From Lactobacillus laiwuensis (GTDB lineage: Bacteria > Bacillota > Bacilli > Lactobacillales > Lactobacillaceae): a DNA stretch of 64,000 nucleotides. This document shows, one piece after another, positions 9,403 to 16,034 of the stretch (position 1 is the stretch's first letter; each line of letters begins with the position of its first letter). The stretch spans positions 124,001 to 188,000 of the forward strand of contig NZ_BPPB01000005.1 in NCBI RefSeq assembly GCF_019972835.1, written 5' to 3'. The notes below the pieces were generated by a model. That model did not search any database and had not been told where the DNA came from. It worked only from the letters and a program-made list of their open reading frames with translations. The position numbers and the translations under genes were made by a program.

Positions 9403-9430
9403 GAAAAAAGGCCCGCAAGTTGTGCGAGCC
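9403..9430 (-). terminator. Leftward terminator upstream of cbpB
   Basis: GGCCCGCA (9410-9417) pairs with TGCGAGCC (9423-9430), followed on the minus strand by a T-run. It points into the cbpB 5' region, so it would stop a minus-strand transcript arriving from 9431-9800, where no conventional gene exists. Confidence 0.65.
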
Positions 9431-9462
9431 TGTTAGTTTTCATCTACTTTGAAGGAGTAAGA

Positions 9463-9522
9463 ATGAATGAAATAAAAAAGTGGGAGTATGTAGTAAGCTT
9501 GCTATTTGCTTACTACATTTAA
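9463..9522 (+). CDS. Mini-ORF A, 19 codons, ending in a hairpin
   Basis: ATG preceded by GAAGGAG at good spacing; the peptide is MNEIKKWEYVVSLLFAYYI. The second half of the reading frame is an 11-bp perfect stem (9488-9498 with 9508-9518, 9-base loop). A related mini-ORF with the same architecture lies at 9702. Whether it is translated is unknown. It could be a leader peptide, a small toxin, or part of a structured RNA. Confidence 0.35.
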   Translation: MNEIKKWEYVVSLLFAYYI

Positions 9523-9648
9523 AATGATATCTCTAAAATATGAAGTTAAAGTAGAAAAACTCTTATAAAAGAGTAAAGAATTCCTTTAGAACTGTTTAAG
9601 AGCATAGAAAAACTCACGTAACGCACGTGAGTCGAAAGGGATAGATAT

Positions 9649-9680
9649 GAAAATGACCTGTAAAGTCATTTCGGTTTTTT
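9649..9680 (+). terminator. Rightward terminator-like hairpin
   Basis: AAATGAC (9651-9657) pairs with GTCATTT (9665-9671), followed by CGG and six T residues. Upstream lie two more hairpins (ACTC...GAGT near 9569-9583 and ACTCACGT...ACGTGAGT near 9612-9632), each with T-runs on the minus strand. Confidence 0.55.
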
Positions 9681-9701
9681 CATTATTATACTTGGAGGAG
9701 T

Positions 9702-9770
9702 ATGAATGAAAAACAAAAAGTTGAGTGTGATATAAGAAAAATGTATATCTTTCCTATATCACAATTATAG
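9702..9770 (+). CDS. Mini-ORF B, 22 codons, paralogue of mini-ORF A
   Basis: Peptide begins MNEKQKVECDI, aligning without gaps to MNEIKKWEYVV of mini-ORF A. A strong GGAGGAG site lies very close upstream (an alternative ATG at 9706 has better spacing but a different frame). The frame overlaps a stem-loop (9727-9734 with 9755-9762, extended by four pairs). Translation is unproven; the repeated arrangement is the main evidence. Confidence 0.33.
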   Translation: MNEKQKVECDIRKMYIFPISQL

Positions 9771-9909
9771 TATAAATAAAAAATGTGAAAAAAGTATGAC
9801 GAAAATCTCAAAATGCAAATTTTGAGTGACTACAAAATTGTTTGTTACAAAACTCCTTGTTATAATTAGTTTTACTTTATTTAAAAGAATCGAAATTTTA
9901 AGGAGAAAA

Positions 9910-10227
9910 ATGGAAAAACAAGATTATCGTAAAAAGATCGTTTTTTGGCTGCGTTTTTCCGGTTGGCTTTGCCTGCTGCCGGCATCTGCTTGGCTTTGGC
10001 TATACCAGTCCTATAGTCAAAGTGCTTTAGGATACATGCTTTTAGGGGAACTCGTTTTTACAGTCTTATTTGCTGTTTATATCTTGTCAACCGCCCAAAG
10101 TGAACGCTGGCTAAAACCGACAAACATTTTTATCTTATTAATAATCACTGTGCTTTTTGGCTCATTTATAATTCTAATTCCGCTTTGTTTTGCTTATAAC
10201 GATTGTCGTAAGCTGAATAACGGATAA
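9910..10227 (+). CDS. Small membrane protein upstream of dlt
   Basis: 105 residues with three or four hydrophobic segments (about 15-32, 38-62 and 70-95) and a basic cytoplasmic start (MEKQDYRKK). The ATG at 9910 is chosen because AAGGAG lies directly upstream; a longer frame reaching 9826 has no ribosome site. No family recognised. It lies 114 bases before dltX in the same direction with no clear terminator between, so read-through into dlt is possible. Function unknown. Confidence 0.6.
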   Translation: MEKQDYRKKIVFWLRFSGWLCLLPASAWLWLYQSYSQSALGYMLLGELVFTVLFAVYILSTAQSERWLKPTNIFILLIITVLFGSFIILIPLCFAYNDCRKLNNG

Positions 10228-10291
10228 TAAGGAAAAATATTTAAATTTGGTAAAAGTTTAAGAGGATTTTTTTAGTTGCAAATCTTTAGTA

Positions 10292-10310
10292 GTACTATAT
10301 TCGATAGTAC
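10292..10310. promoter_or_regulatory. Inverted repeat upstream of dltX
   Basis: GTACTAT (10292-10298) and ATAGTAC (10304-10310) form a perfect 7-bp dyad with a 5-base spacer in the dlt 5' region. The symmetry suggests a dimeric regulator site. No regulator can be named and the promoter itself is not clear. Confidence 0.45.
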
Positions 10311-10341
10311 ATTTTATTAATATTGAGAAAGATATGAAATT

Positions 10342-10494
10342 ATGGCTAAAAAAGGAAAAACCGATTCACGTGCTAAACGTGTTGGTAAGTTTGTTTTGAC
10401 GACAATTATCTATTGCGTCATTTTAATGGTACTGATTTATTTGTATCAATATAGTGGGTTAACATCTGTTCACTTTATCTACAATGAATTTTAA
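10342..10494 (+). CDS. dltX: DltX, small D-alanylation membrane protein
   Basis: A 50-residue protein read directly: a basic N-terminus (MAKKGKTDSRAKR), one membrane helix (about 17-36) and the C-terminal hallmark SVHFIYNEF. DltX is the single-span subunit of the teichoic-acid D-alanylation machinery. Its conserved C-terminal motif (F-x-Y-N-x-F) has been proposed to carry the D-alanyl group on its Tyr between DltB and DltD. It is first in the operon, 15 bases before dltA. Its length and last residues match the family closely. Confidence 0.9.
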   Translation: MAKKGKTDSRAKRVGKFVLTTIIYCVILMVLIYLYQYSGLTSVHFIYNEF

Positions 10495-10509
10495 AGCTGG
10501 TACAATAAT

Positions 10510-12024
10510 ATGGTTGAAAATATAATTAAAAAAATTGATGAAGTTGCTCAAGCAGAGCCAGAACGCGTTGCATATGATTATTTGGGCAAAACTAATACAT
10601 ATGGTGATTTAAAAAAGCGCTCAGATGAATGGGCTCATAAGATTGTAAGTTTAAATCTTTCTCCTCAGAGTCCAGTGATGATTTGGGGCGGGCAGGATTT
10701 TGAAATGATCGCTAGTTTTCTTGGCTGTGTAAAGTCTGGACATGCATATATTCCTATTGCCAGCTATTCAAATGCTGAAAGAATAGTTATGATTCAGGAA
10801 GTTTCTCATGCTGAAGCAATTTTAGCAATTGATGAATTGCCTGAAATTGATTTACCACCTATTAAAGTAGTGCATCCTGGCGATGTAGAAAGAGGAGATT
10901 TTGAACCTGATCCTGCCAGCTTCGTTCAAGGTGACGACAATTTTTATGTCATTTTTACTTCAGGCACAAGTGGCAAACCTAAAGGCGTGCAAATTAGTCA
11001 TAATAACCTGCTCAGTTTCGTCAATTGGGAAATGGTGGACTTTGATCTGCCGGAACATCCTTCATTTTTATCCCAAGCACCATACTCATTTGACCTCTCA
11101 GTCATGAGTCTTTATCCTGCTTTAGTCGGGGCAGGTAAATTGGTGGCTTTGCCACATGAAGTTACGCAAAACTTTGCTCAACTATTTCAGACTTTGCCTA
11201 AGCTACAATTTAATGTCTGGGTCTCAACGCCGTCATTTGCGCAGATGTGTTTTTTAGATAAAACTTTTACTGCTGCGAATCATCCAGATTTAACTCACTT
11301 TATGTTTTGCGGTGAAGAATTGCCACATAGCGAAGTGGTAACGTTAAAAAAGAAATTCCCTCAGGCGCATATTTTTAACACCTATGGTCCGACTGAAACT
11401 ACAGTCGCAGTCACTCAGGTAGAAATTACTGATGCTGTTTTAAAGAAATATGATCGTCTCCCAATTGGCAAGGTTAAGGCAGATACCAAAATTATTATTG
11501 ATAAATCCAAAGGTGACCAGCCTGATGAAGGCGAAATTATTATTTCTGGACCAAGTACTTCTAAGGGCTATATGAATAACCCTGAAAAAACAGCTAAAGC
11601 ATTCTTTAAAAATCCGGGTGACCAATATATGAGTCACCGTTCAGGTGATGAAGGATTCTTTGACCAAGATATGCTCTTTTACCGCGGCAGAATTGATTTT
11701 CAGATCAAGTTTAATGGCTATCGTATTGAACTGGAAGAAATTAACCACTATATTGGTATGAATAAGTTGGTTGATCACGGCGTAGCTGCACCAAAATATA
11801 ATCAGGATCATACAGTTAAGCAAATTGTTGCCGAAATTAAACTCAAAGATGGGGTAAAAGAGCAATATTCTGAAGCAGAGATTACTAAGATGATCAGAGC
11901 AGATTTAGCTAAAGAACTGATGCCATATATGATTCCACAGCGCTATGTTTACCGTGAAACGTTGCCGGTCTCGCAAAATGGTAAGGTTGATATTAAGGCC
12001 GTCATTAAGGAGGTCAACGAGTAG
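10510..12024 (+). CDS. dltA: D-alanine--D-alanyl carrier protein ligase
   Basis: 504-residue cytoplasmic adenylating enzyme that activates D-Ala with ATP and loads it on DltC. Visible ANL-superfamily motifs: FTSGTSGKPKG (A3) at about 149-159, NTYGPTETTVA (A5), YRGRIDFQIKFNGYRIE (A8) and the catalytic Lys in SQNGKVDIK near the C-terminus. Length equals the family norm. The stop codon shares one base with the GTG start of dltB, indicating translational coupling. D-alanylation lowers surface charge and gives resistance to cationic peptides. Confidence 0.97.
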   Translation: MVENIIKKIDEVAQAEPERVAYDYLGKTNTYGDLKKRSDEWAHKIVSLNLSPQSPVMIWGGQDFEMIASFLGCVKSGHAYIPIASYSNAERIVMIQEVSHAEAILAIDELPEIDLPPIKVVHPGDVERGDFEPDPASFVQGDDNFYVIFTSGTSGKPKGVQISHNNLLSFVNWEMVDFDLPEHPSFLSQAPYSFDLSVMSLYPALVGAGKLVALPHEVTQNFAQLFQTLPKLQFNVWVSTPSFAQMCFLDKTFTAANHPDLTHFMFCGEELPHSEVVTLKKKFPQAHIFNTYGPTETTVAVTQVEITDAVLKKYDRLPIGKVKADTKIIIDKSKGDQPDEGEIIISGPSTSKGYMNNPEKTAKAFFKNPGDQYMSHRSGDEGFFDQDMLFYRGRIDFQIKFNGYRIELEEINHYIGMNKLVDHGVAAPKYNQDHTVKQIVAEIKLKDGVKEQYSEAEITKMIRADLAKELMPYMIPQRYVYRETLPVSQNGKVDIKAVIKEVNE

Positions 12025-13268
12025 TGAACACTAATTTCATTAACTTGCAGCCTTATTCCAATCCGCATTATTTCGTCTATTTGATGATTGGTCTAATACC
12101 CATTATCATTGGACTGTATTGGGGTCACCGCTTAAAAATCTATGAGCTTGTATTCTCATTAATTTTCTTGTTTCTCATTTTTGATGGTGAAAAGTGGCAA
12201 CAGGGCGTTAGTTTAATCATCTATATTTTGTTTCAGTTGCTGGTCACTTATGGCTATCTTTATTATCGCCGTCGTAAGAACAGTCCAAATAGAACCTGGG
12301 TTTTCTACTTAGCTGTAATTTTGGCAATTGTGCCCCTGGTTTTGGTTAAAGTACAGACTGCTTTTCCGCAAGCTAAAATTCCTGGAGTTTTGGCTTTTCT
12401 GGGGATTTCTTATCTGACCTTTAAAACAGTTCAGGTCGTGATGGAGGTCCGCGATGGCGCTATTAAAGAACTTAACTTGGGAACCTATCTTCGTTTTCTC
12501 CTGTTCTTTCCGACCATTTCTTCGGGACCGATCGATCGTTACCGCAGATTTGCCAAAGAATGCGACACGGTGCCAAAGCGTGATCAATATCTAAACGATT
12601 TAGAGCTGGCAACACGTTATTTGTTTCAAGGCTTCTTATATAAATTTGTTCTGGGCTGGTTCTTTGGTACCTATTGGCTGCCACGAATTACCCGAGCAGC
12701 AATGATAACAGGTACAGCTGTGGGCGGCTTAAAACTATCCTGGTGGGTAGTAGCCTACATGTACTGCTACAGCATGTATTTGTTCTTTGACTTTGCCGGC
12801 TATTCTTTATTTGCCGTGTCAATTTCCTATTTTATGGGCATTCACACTCCAATGAACTTTAACAAGCCGTTTATTTCGCAAAACATCAAAGAATTCTGGA
12901 ACCGTTGGCATATGACTTTGTCTTTCTGGTTTCGGGACTACATCTACATGCGTTTTACCTTCTTTGCAATGAAGAAAAAGCTGTTCAAAAACCCAGTCAG
13001 GCTGTCGCAGGCAGCATACCTGCTCTTGTTCTTGGTGATGGGTTTCTGGCATGGACTGACCTGGTATTATATTGTTTATGGTTTGTTCCATGCTTTTGCC
13101 ATCATCATCAATGATTGCTGGCTGCGGTTTAAAAAGAAGCACAAAGATAAGCTGCCATCAAATAAATATACGAAATGGCTGGCAATTTTTGTCACTTTTA
13201 ATGTAGTTTGTTTTAGTTTCCTGATTTTTTCAGGTTTTCTCAGTCAGTTATGGTTTGGCTGGCAATAG
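12024..13268 (+). CDS. dltB: DltB, MBOAT D-alanyl transferase
   Basis: 414-residue polytopic membrane protein of the MBOAT family that takes D-Ala from DltC and passes it outward. About 11 helices are visible. The conserved histidine of the family stands in MGFWHGLTWYY (about 342-352), after the FNKPF...FWNRWHMTLS...RDYIYM region that binds DltC. The start is a GTG overlapping the dltA stop with AAGGAGG just upstream. Identification is secure. Confidence 0.96.
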   Translation: MNTNFINLQPYSNPHYFVYLMIGLIPIIIGLYWGHRLKIYELVFSLIFLFLIFDGEKWQQGVSLIIYILFQLLVTYGYLYYRRRKNSPNRTWVFYLAVILAIVPLVLVKVQTAFPQAKIPGVLAFLGISYLTFKTVQVVMEVRDGAIKELNLGTYLRFLLFFPTISSGPIDRYRRFAKECDTVPKRDQYLNDLELATRYLFQGFLYKFVLGWFFGTYWLPRITRAAMITGTAVGGLKLSWWVVAYMYCYSMYLFFDFAGYSLFAVSISYFMGIHTPMNFNKPFISQNIKEFWNRWHMTLSFWFRDYIYMRFTFFAMKKKLFKNPVRLSQAAYLLLFLVMGFWHGLTWYYIVYGLFHAFAIIINDCWLRFKKKHKDKLPSNKYTKWLAIFVTFNVVCFSFLIFSGFLSQLWFGWQ

Positions 13269-13296
13269 GCAATAATTTTATTTAAGGAGTTTTAAC

Positions 13297-13536
13297 ATGG
13301 ATACCAAAAAAGAAGTTTTAGCAATTTTACAAGATTTAACTGGTGAAGATTTAACAGACAGAATGGATGAAAATATTTTTGCCAACGGTTTAATGGATTC
13401 AATGGCCAGTGTGCAAATGTTGTTAAATTTGCAGGAAAAATTCCAAATTGATGTACCTGTTTCTGAATTTGACAGAAATGAATGGGATACGCCCAATAAA
13501 ATTGTGGCAAAGGTGGAAAATTTAGAAAATGAATAA
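13297..13536 (+). CDS. dltC: D-alanyl carrier protein
   Basis: 79-residue acidic acyl-carrier-like protein. The phosphopantetheine attachment site is Ser35 in [16 protein letters not shown] precedes the ATG. The end of the gene overlaps dltD by 8 bases. It carries activated D-Ala as a thioester from DltA to DltB. Length and motif are those of the family. Confidence 0.97.
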   Translation: MDTKKEVLAILQDLTGEDLTDRMDENIFANGLMDSMASVQMLLNLQEKFQIDVPVSEFDRNEWDTPNKIVAKVENLENE

Positions 13537-14836
13537 CAAACGCCGGCTGTGGCAGATATTCGGCCCAGTGCTCTGCGCTGCAGTCTTGTTACTGGTCATC
13601 TTTCTAATGCCATGGGAGCGGACTTTTTCTAAGGATGCCATCTATCAGGCGGCTAATTCGCAAACTAATACTATTTTTAAGGGCTCTTTAATGAAACAGG
13701 ATGCGTTTAAGGATGGTTATGTGCCTTTTTATGGGTCAAGTGAATTGTCACGGCTTGATCCATTGCATCCCAGTGTAATTGCGCAAAAGTATCACCGCAA
13801 TTACCGGCCATTTTTATTAGGCGGGCCAGGCAGTCAGTCCTTAGCGCATTTTTTGGAAATGCAGGGGACTGCTAAGCAGCTCAAAGGCAAAAAGGCCGTG
13901 GTGATCGTTTCACCGCAGTGGTTTACCAAGAAGGGGCAAAATCCCGATGCCTTCGCACTATATTATTCACCGCTGCAAGCCTGCAATTTTCTCTTAGGAA
14001 TTAAAAAAGATACTGTAACTAACCGCTATGCAGCCAAGCGCTTTTTGCAGATGCCAGAAGTGAAGGGCGTTATCAAATTAGGTATGAAAAGAATTGCCCG
14101 GGGGCAAAAATTAACTGGGTTTCAGCGTTTTTACTTAGAAAATCAGCGGCGCATGCTTAACAATGAAGATAAATTCTTCAGCACTTTCCAATTGCGCGAT
14201 CGCATTAAAAAGATTAACAAACAGGCCAAGTTATTGCCGAATACGTATTCAGTCAAGGCTTTAGACGAAGTAGCAAGTCAGCAGGCTGCACTTAACACCA
14301 ATTCTAATAATTTTGGTATTAACAATCGCTTTTACAAAAGGCGTTTGAATAAACGTTTATTAGCCAAATTAAAACATAGTCAGCGCCATTTTAATTACAC
14401 CAAATCGGTAGAATATAGTGATTTTGAATTGATGTTGCACCAGTTTGCCAAGCAGCATACCAATGTGCTGTTCATTATCCCGCCGATTAATGAAAAATGG
14501 TCTAATTACACGGGCTTATCACAGGAAATGTACCAAAAGGCCGTATCCAAGATTAAGTACCAATTGGCTAGTCAAGGTTTTGATAACGTTACCGATTTAT
14601 CCAAACGCGGTGGTGAAAAGTATTTCATGGAAGATACTATTCACCTGGGCTGGCGCGGCTGGGTAGCTGTTGACCAGGCAGTAAAACCATTCATTGCGCA
14701 AAGTGATCTGCCATGTAATTATAATATTCATAACTATTTTTACAGCAGAAAGTGGCAAAAAAAGCCATATCAGATTAGTTTGACAGATGAAAATCCGGTA
14801 AATGACAATTCAAAAGAATCTTTAAAAGGAAAATAG
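13529..14836 (+). CDS. dltD: DltD, D-alanyl transfer protein
   Basis: 435 residues with one N-terminal membrane anchor (about 9-28) and an extracytoplasmic SGNH-like domain. Active-site elements are YGSSELSR (68-75, catalytic Ser70) and the late [11 protein letters not shown] with the Asp and His. DltD completes transfer of D-Ala to lipoteichoic acid outside the membrane. Overlaps at both ends (8 bases with dltC, 1 base with the next gene) show tight coupling. The C-terminal tail is polar and Ser/Asn-rich. Confidence 0.95.
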   Translation: MNNKRRLWQIFGPVLCAAVLLLVIFLMPWERTFSKDAIYQAANSQTNTIFKGSLMKQDAFKDGYVPFYGSSELSRLDPLHPSVIAQKYHRNYRPFLLGGPGSQSLAHFLEMQGTAKQLKGKKAVVIVSPQWFTKKGQNPDAFALYYSPLQACNFLLGIKKDTVTNRYAAKRFLQMPEVKGVIKLGMKRIARGQKLTGFQRFYLENQRRMLNNEDKFFSTFQLRDRIKKINKQAKLLPNTYSVKALDEVASQQAALNTNSNNFGINNRFYKRRLNKRLLAKLKHSQRHFNYTKSVEYSDFELMLHQFAKQHTNVLFIIPPINEKWSNYTGLSQEMYQKAVSKIKYQLASQGFDNVTDLSKRGGEKYFMEDTIHLGWRGWVAVDQAVKPFIAQSDLPCNYNIHNYFYSRKWQKKPYQISLTDENPVNDNSKESLKGK

Positions 14837-15810
14837 TGCGCCAGCAAGTTGATGCCCTAGGAATTAAGGGCTCAATCCTAGTCATTAAAAATGGCAAAAT
14901 ACTGCTTAACTATGCTTTAGGCAATAATACTGACACTAGTTATTTAATCAATTCTGTGCAGAAATCTATGACGGCCGCAATCATTATGCGGCTCGTGCAG
15001 GAAGGCAAGTTAAGCCTGCAGGATAAATTAAGTGAATTTTATCCGCAAATTTCTGGAGCACAAAAAGTCAAAATTAAAAATCTCTTAGCCATGACGGCAG
15101 GACTGGACCTCAAACCGGGAACAAAGTTAGGGCGCAAGCATTTTGTTTCTGACTCTGATAATATTCAACATGACGCTGCTAAAACCATTTTTGAACCTAA
15201 TTTATTAAATAAGTGGCATTATAGTTCATTGAATTATGTTTACCTGTGTGGCATTATGAGTAAAATAACTGGTCATAGTTATGAACAGTTATTTCGCAAT
15301 ACATACATCAAGCCCTTAAAGCTGAAACAAACAGAATTCTTGTGGTCAAAGCCAGGCAAAATTATTTCCAGTCATTTAGTACCTGGAATGATTTACCGCA
15401 AAGGCCGCTATGACGTGGTTAAGCATAAGGTTGCATTAAGAGGAGCTCGTAATGAATTAGGAGCTGGTTCAGTAGTGATGTCCAATCATGACCTAGCAAA
15501 AGTAATACGATACCTGCTTTCTGGCAGTTTGTTAACCCAAAAGAGTCGTAAATTGCTTTACCAGTCTGGGCCACCGGCTTATTATAATGGCGGTTTTTAT
15601 AATAATATAAAATTAAAAACTAAAACTGCTAATGGTGCAGGAGAGGGCTATTATACTTTCATGCGCAGTACTAATAATGCCAAAACGATAGTGATTATAC
15701 AGTCTAATAAAACACGTGAAGGTGAATTTAACCAGTTGAAAAGTCAAATTAATCAAATCATGCTCGAACTGCTTGGCCGTAAGGCTGACAGTGCAAATAT
15801 AATTGGTTGA
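14836..15810 (+). CDS. Serine hydrolase of the beta-lactamase/PBP4* family, last gene of dlt operon (DltE-like candidate)
   Basis: 324 residues of the class C beta-lactamase-like fold (Pfam Beta-lactamase). The nucleophile motif is SVQK (40-43), the second motif region is WHYSSLNYVY (YSS instead of the usual YxN), and the third is near TANGAGEGYYTF. The GTG start shares its G with the dltD stop, with AAAGGAAAA upstream, so it is co-translated. In Lactiplantibacillus plantarum a relative in the dlt operon, DltE (PbpX2), removes D-Ala from lipoteichoic acid; a similar role is inferred here. Oddly, no signal peptide or anchor is visible, and the frame cannot be extended to a usable upstream start. 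Confidence 0.75.
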   Translation: MRQQVDALGIKGSILVIKNGKILLNYALGNNTDTSYLINSVQKSMTAAIIMRLVQEGKLSLQDKLSEFYPQISGAQKVKIKNLLAMTAGLDLKPGTKLGRKHFVSDSDNIQHDAAKTIFEPNLLNKWHYSSLNYVYLCGIMSKITGHSYEQLFRNTYIKPLKLKQTEFLWSKPGKIISSHLVPGMIYRKGRYDVVKHKVALRGARNELGAGSVVMSNHDLAKVIRYLLSGSLLTQKSRKLLYQSGPPAYYNGGFYNNIKLKTKTANGAGEGYYTFMRSTNNAKTIVIIQSNKTREGEFNQLKSQINQIMLELLGRKADSANIIG

Positions 15811-15813
15811 AAC

Positions 15814-15842
15814 TTGTTTTTTGGTTAATTGCATGCTAAAAT
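15814..15842 (+). promoter_or_regulatory. Promoter of the small RNA gene
   Basis: TTGTTT (15814-15819), 17-base spacer, and an extended -10 TGCTAAAAT ending at 15842. It lies just after the last dlt-operon gene and would start transcription near 15848, exactly where the structured RNA begins. Confidence 0.65.
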
Positions 15843-15846
15843 TCTG

Positions 15847-15973
15847 TTGTGTCACCATAGGGAAGTAGTCATTTTCTCCGGTAGCGAAAATGTAAGTTTC
15901 TATAATGTGGTCAGTAATGGTGGCACAAACACTGTGTGAGCTTAGTTCCGATGTTGGTGGAACTAGGCTTTTT
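15847..15973 (+). ncRNA. Unclassified structured small RNA, about 126 nt
   Basis: A self-contained unit of promoter, folded RNA and terminator, with no open frame. The outer stem pairs TTGTGTCACCAT (15846-15857) with ATGGTGGCACAA (about 15917-15928), one G-U pair. An inner perfect hairpin pairs CATTTTC with GAAAATG (about 15870-15892). The terminator stem is GCTTAGTTCC with GGAACTAGGC (15940-15967), followed by five T. I could not match it to a known riboswitch or RNA class. It could also be the leader of the gene now at 24113 from before the island arrived. Its last 86 bases recur exactly at 23953-24038. Confidence 0.6.
15888..15973 (+). repeat. 86-bp direct repeat, left copy (attL-like)
   Basis: Bases 15888-15973 and 23953-24038 are identical over 86 bp by direct reading. 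This copy is the 3' two-thirds of the small RNA and joins its intact 5' part. Bases just outside the repeat differ on both sides. Confidence 0.93.
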
Positions 15974-16034
15974 GTATACATGAAAATAATGATAGATACA
16001 TTTATAATGAGCAATAAAAATATAGGGGTTTTAT

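Noticed and set aside
12819-13142. 107-residue minus-strand frame inside dltB, and similar long antisense frames in bcaT, clpL and the P-type ATPase
   Set aside because: Shadow frames opposite strongly conserved genes, without ribosome sites or family features.
15847-15973. Possible manganese (yybP-ykoY) or T-box riboswitch, from GGGAAGTAG and GGTGGAAC segments
   Set aside because: The conserved partner elements of those classes (GUCAA loop and closing ACCUUU stem; long stem I and GGUGGNACCGCG bulge) are not present, and the RNA has its own terminator far from the next gene.
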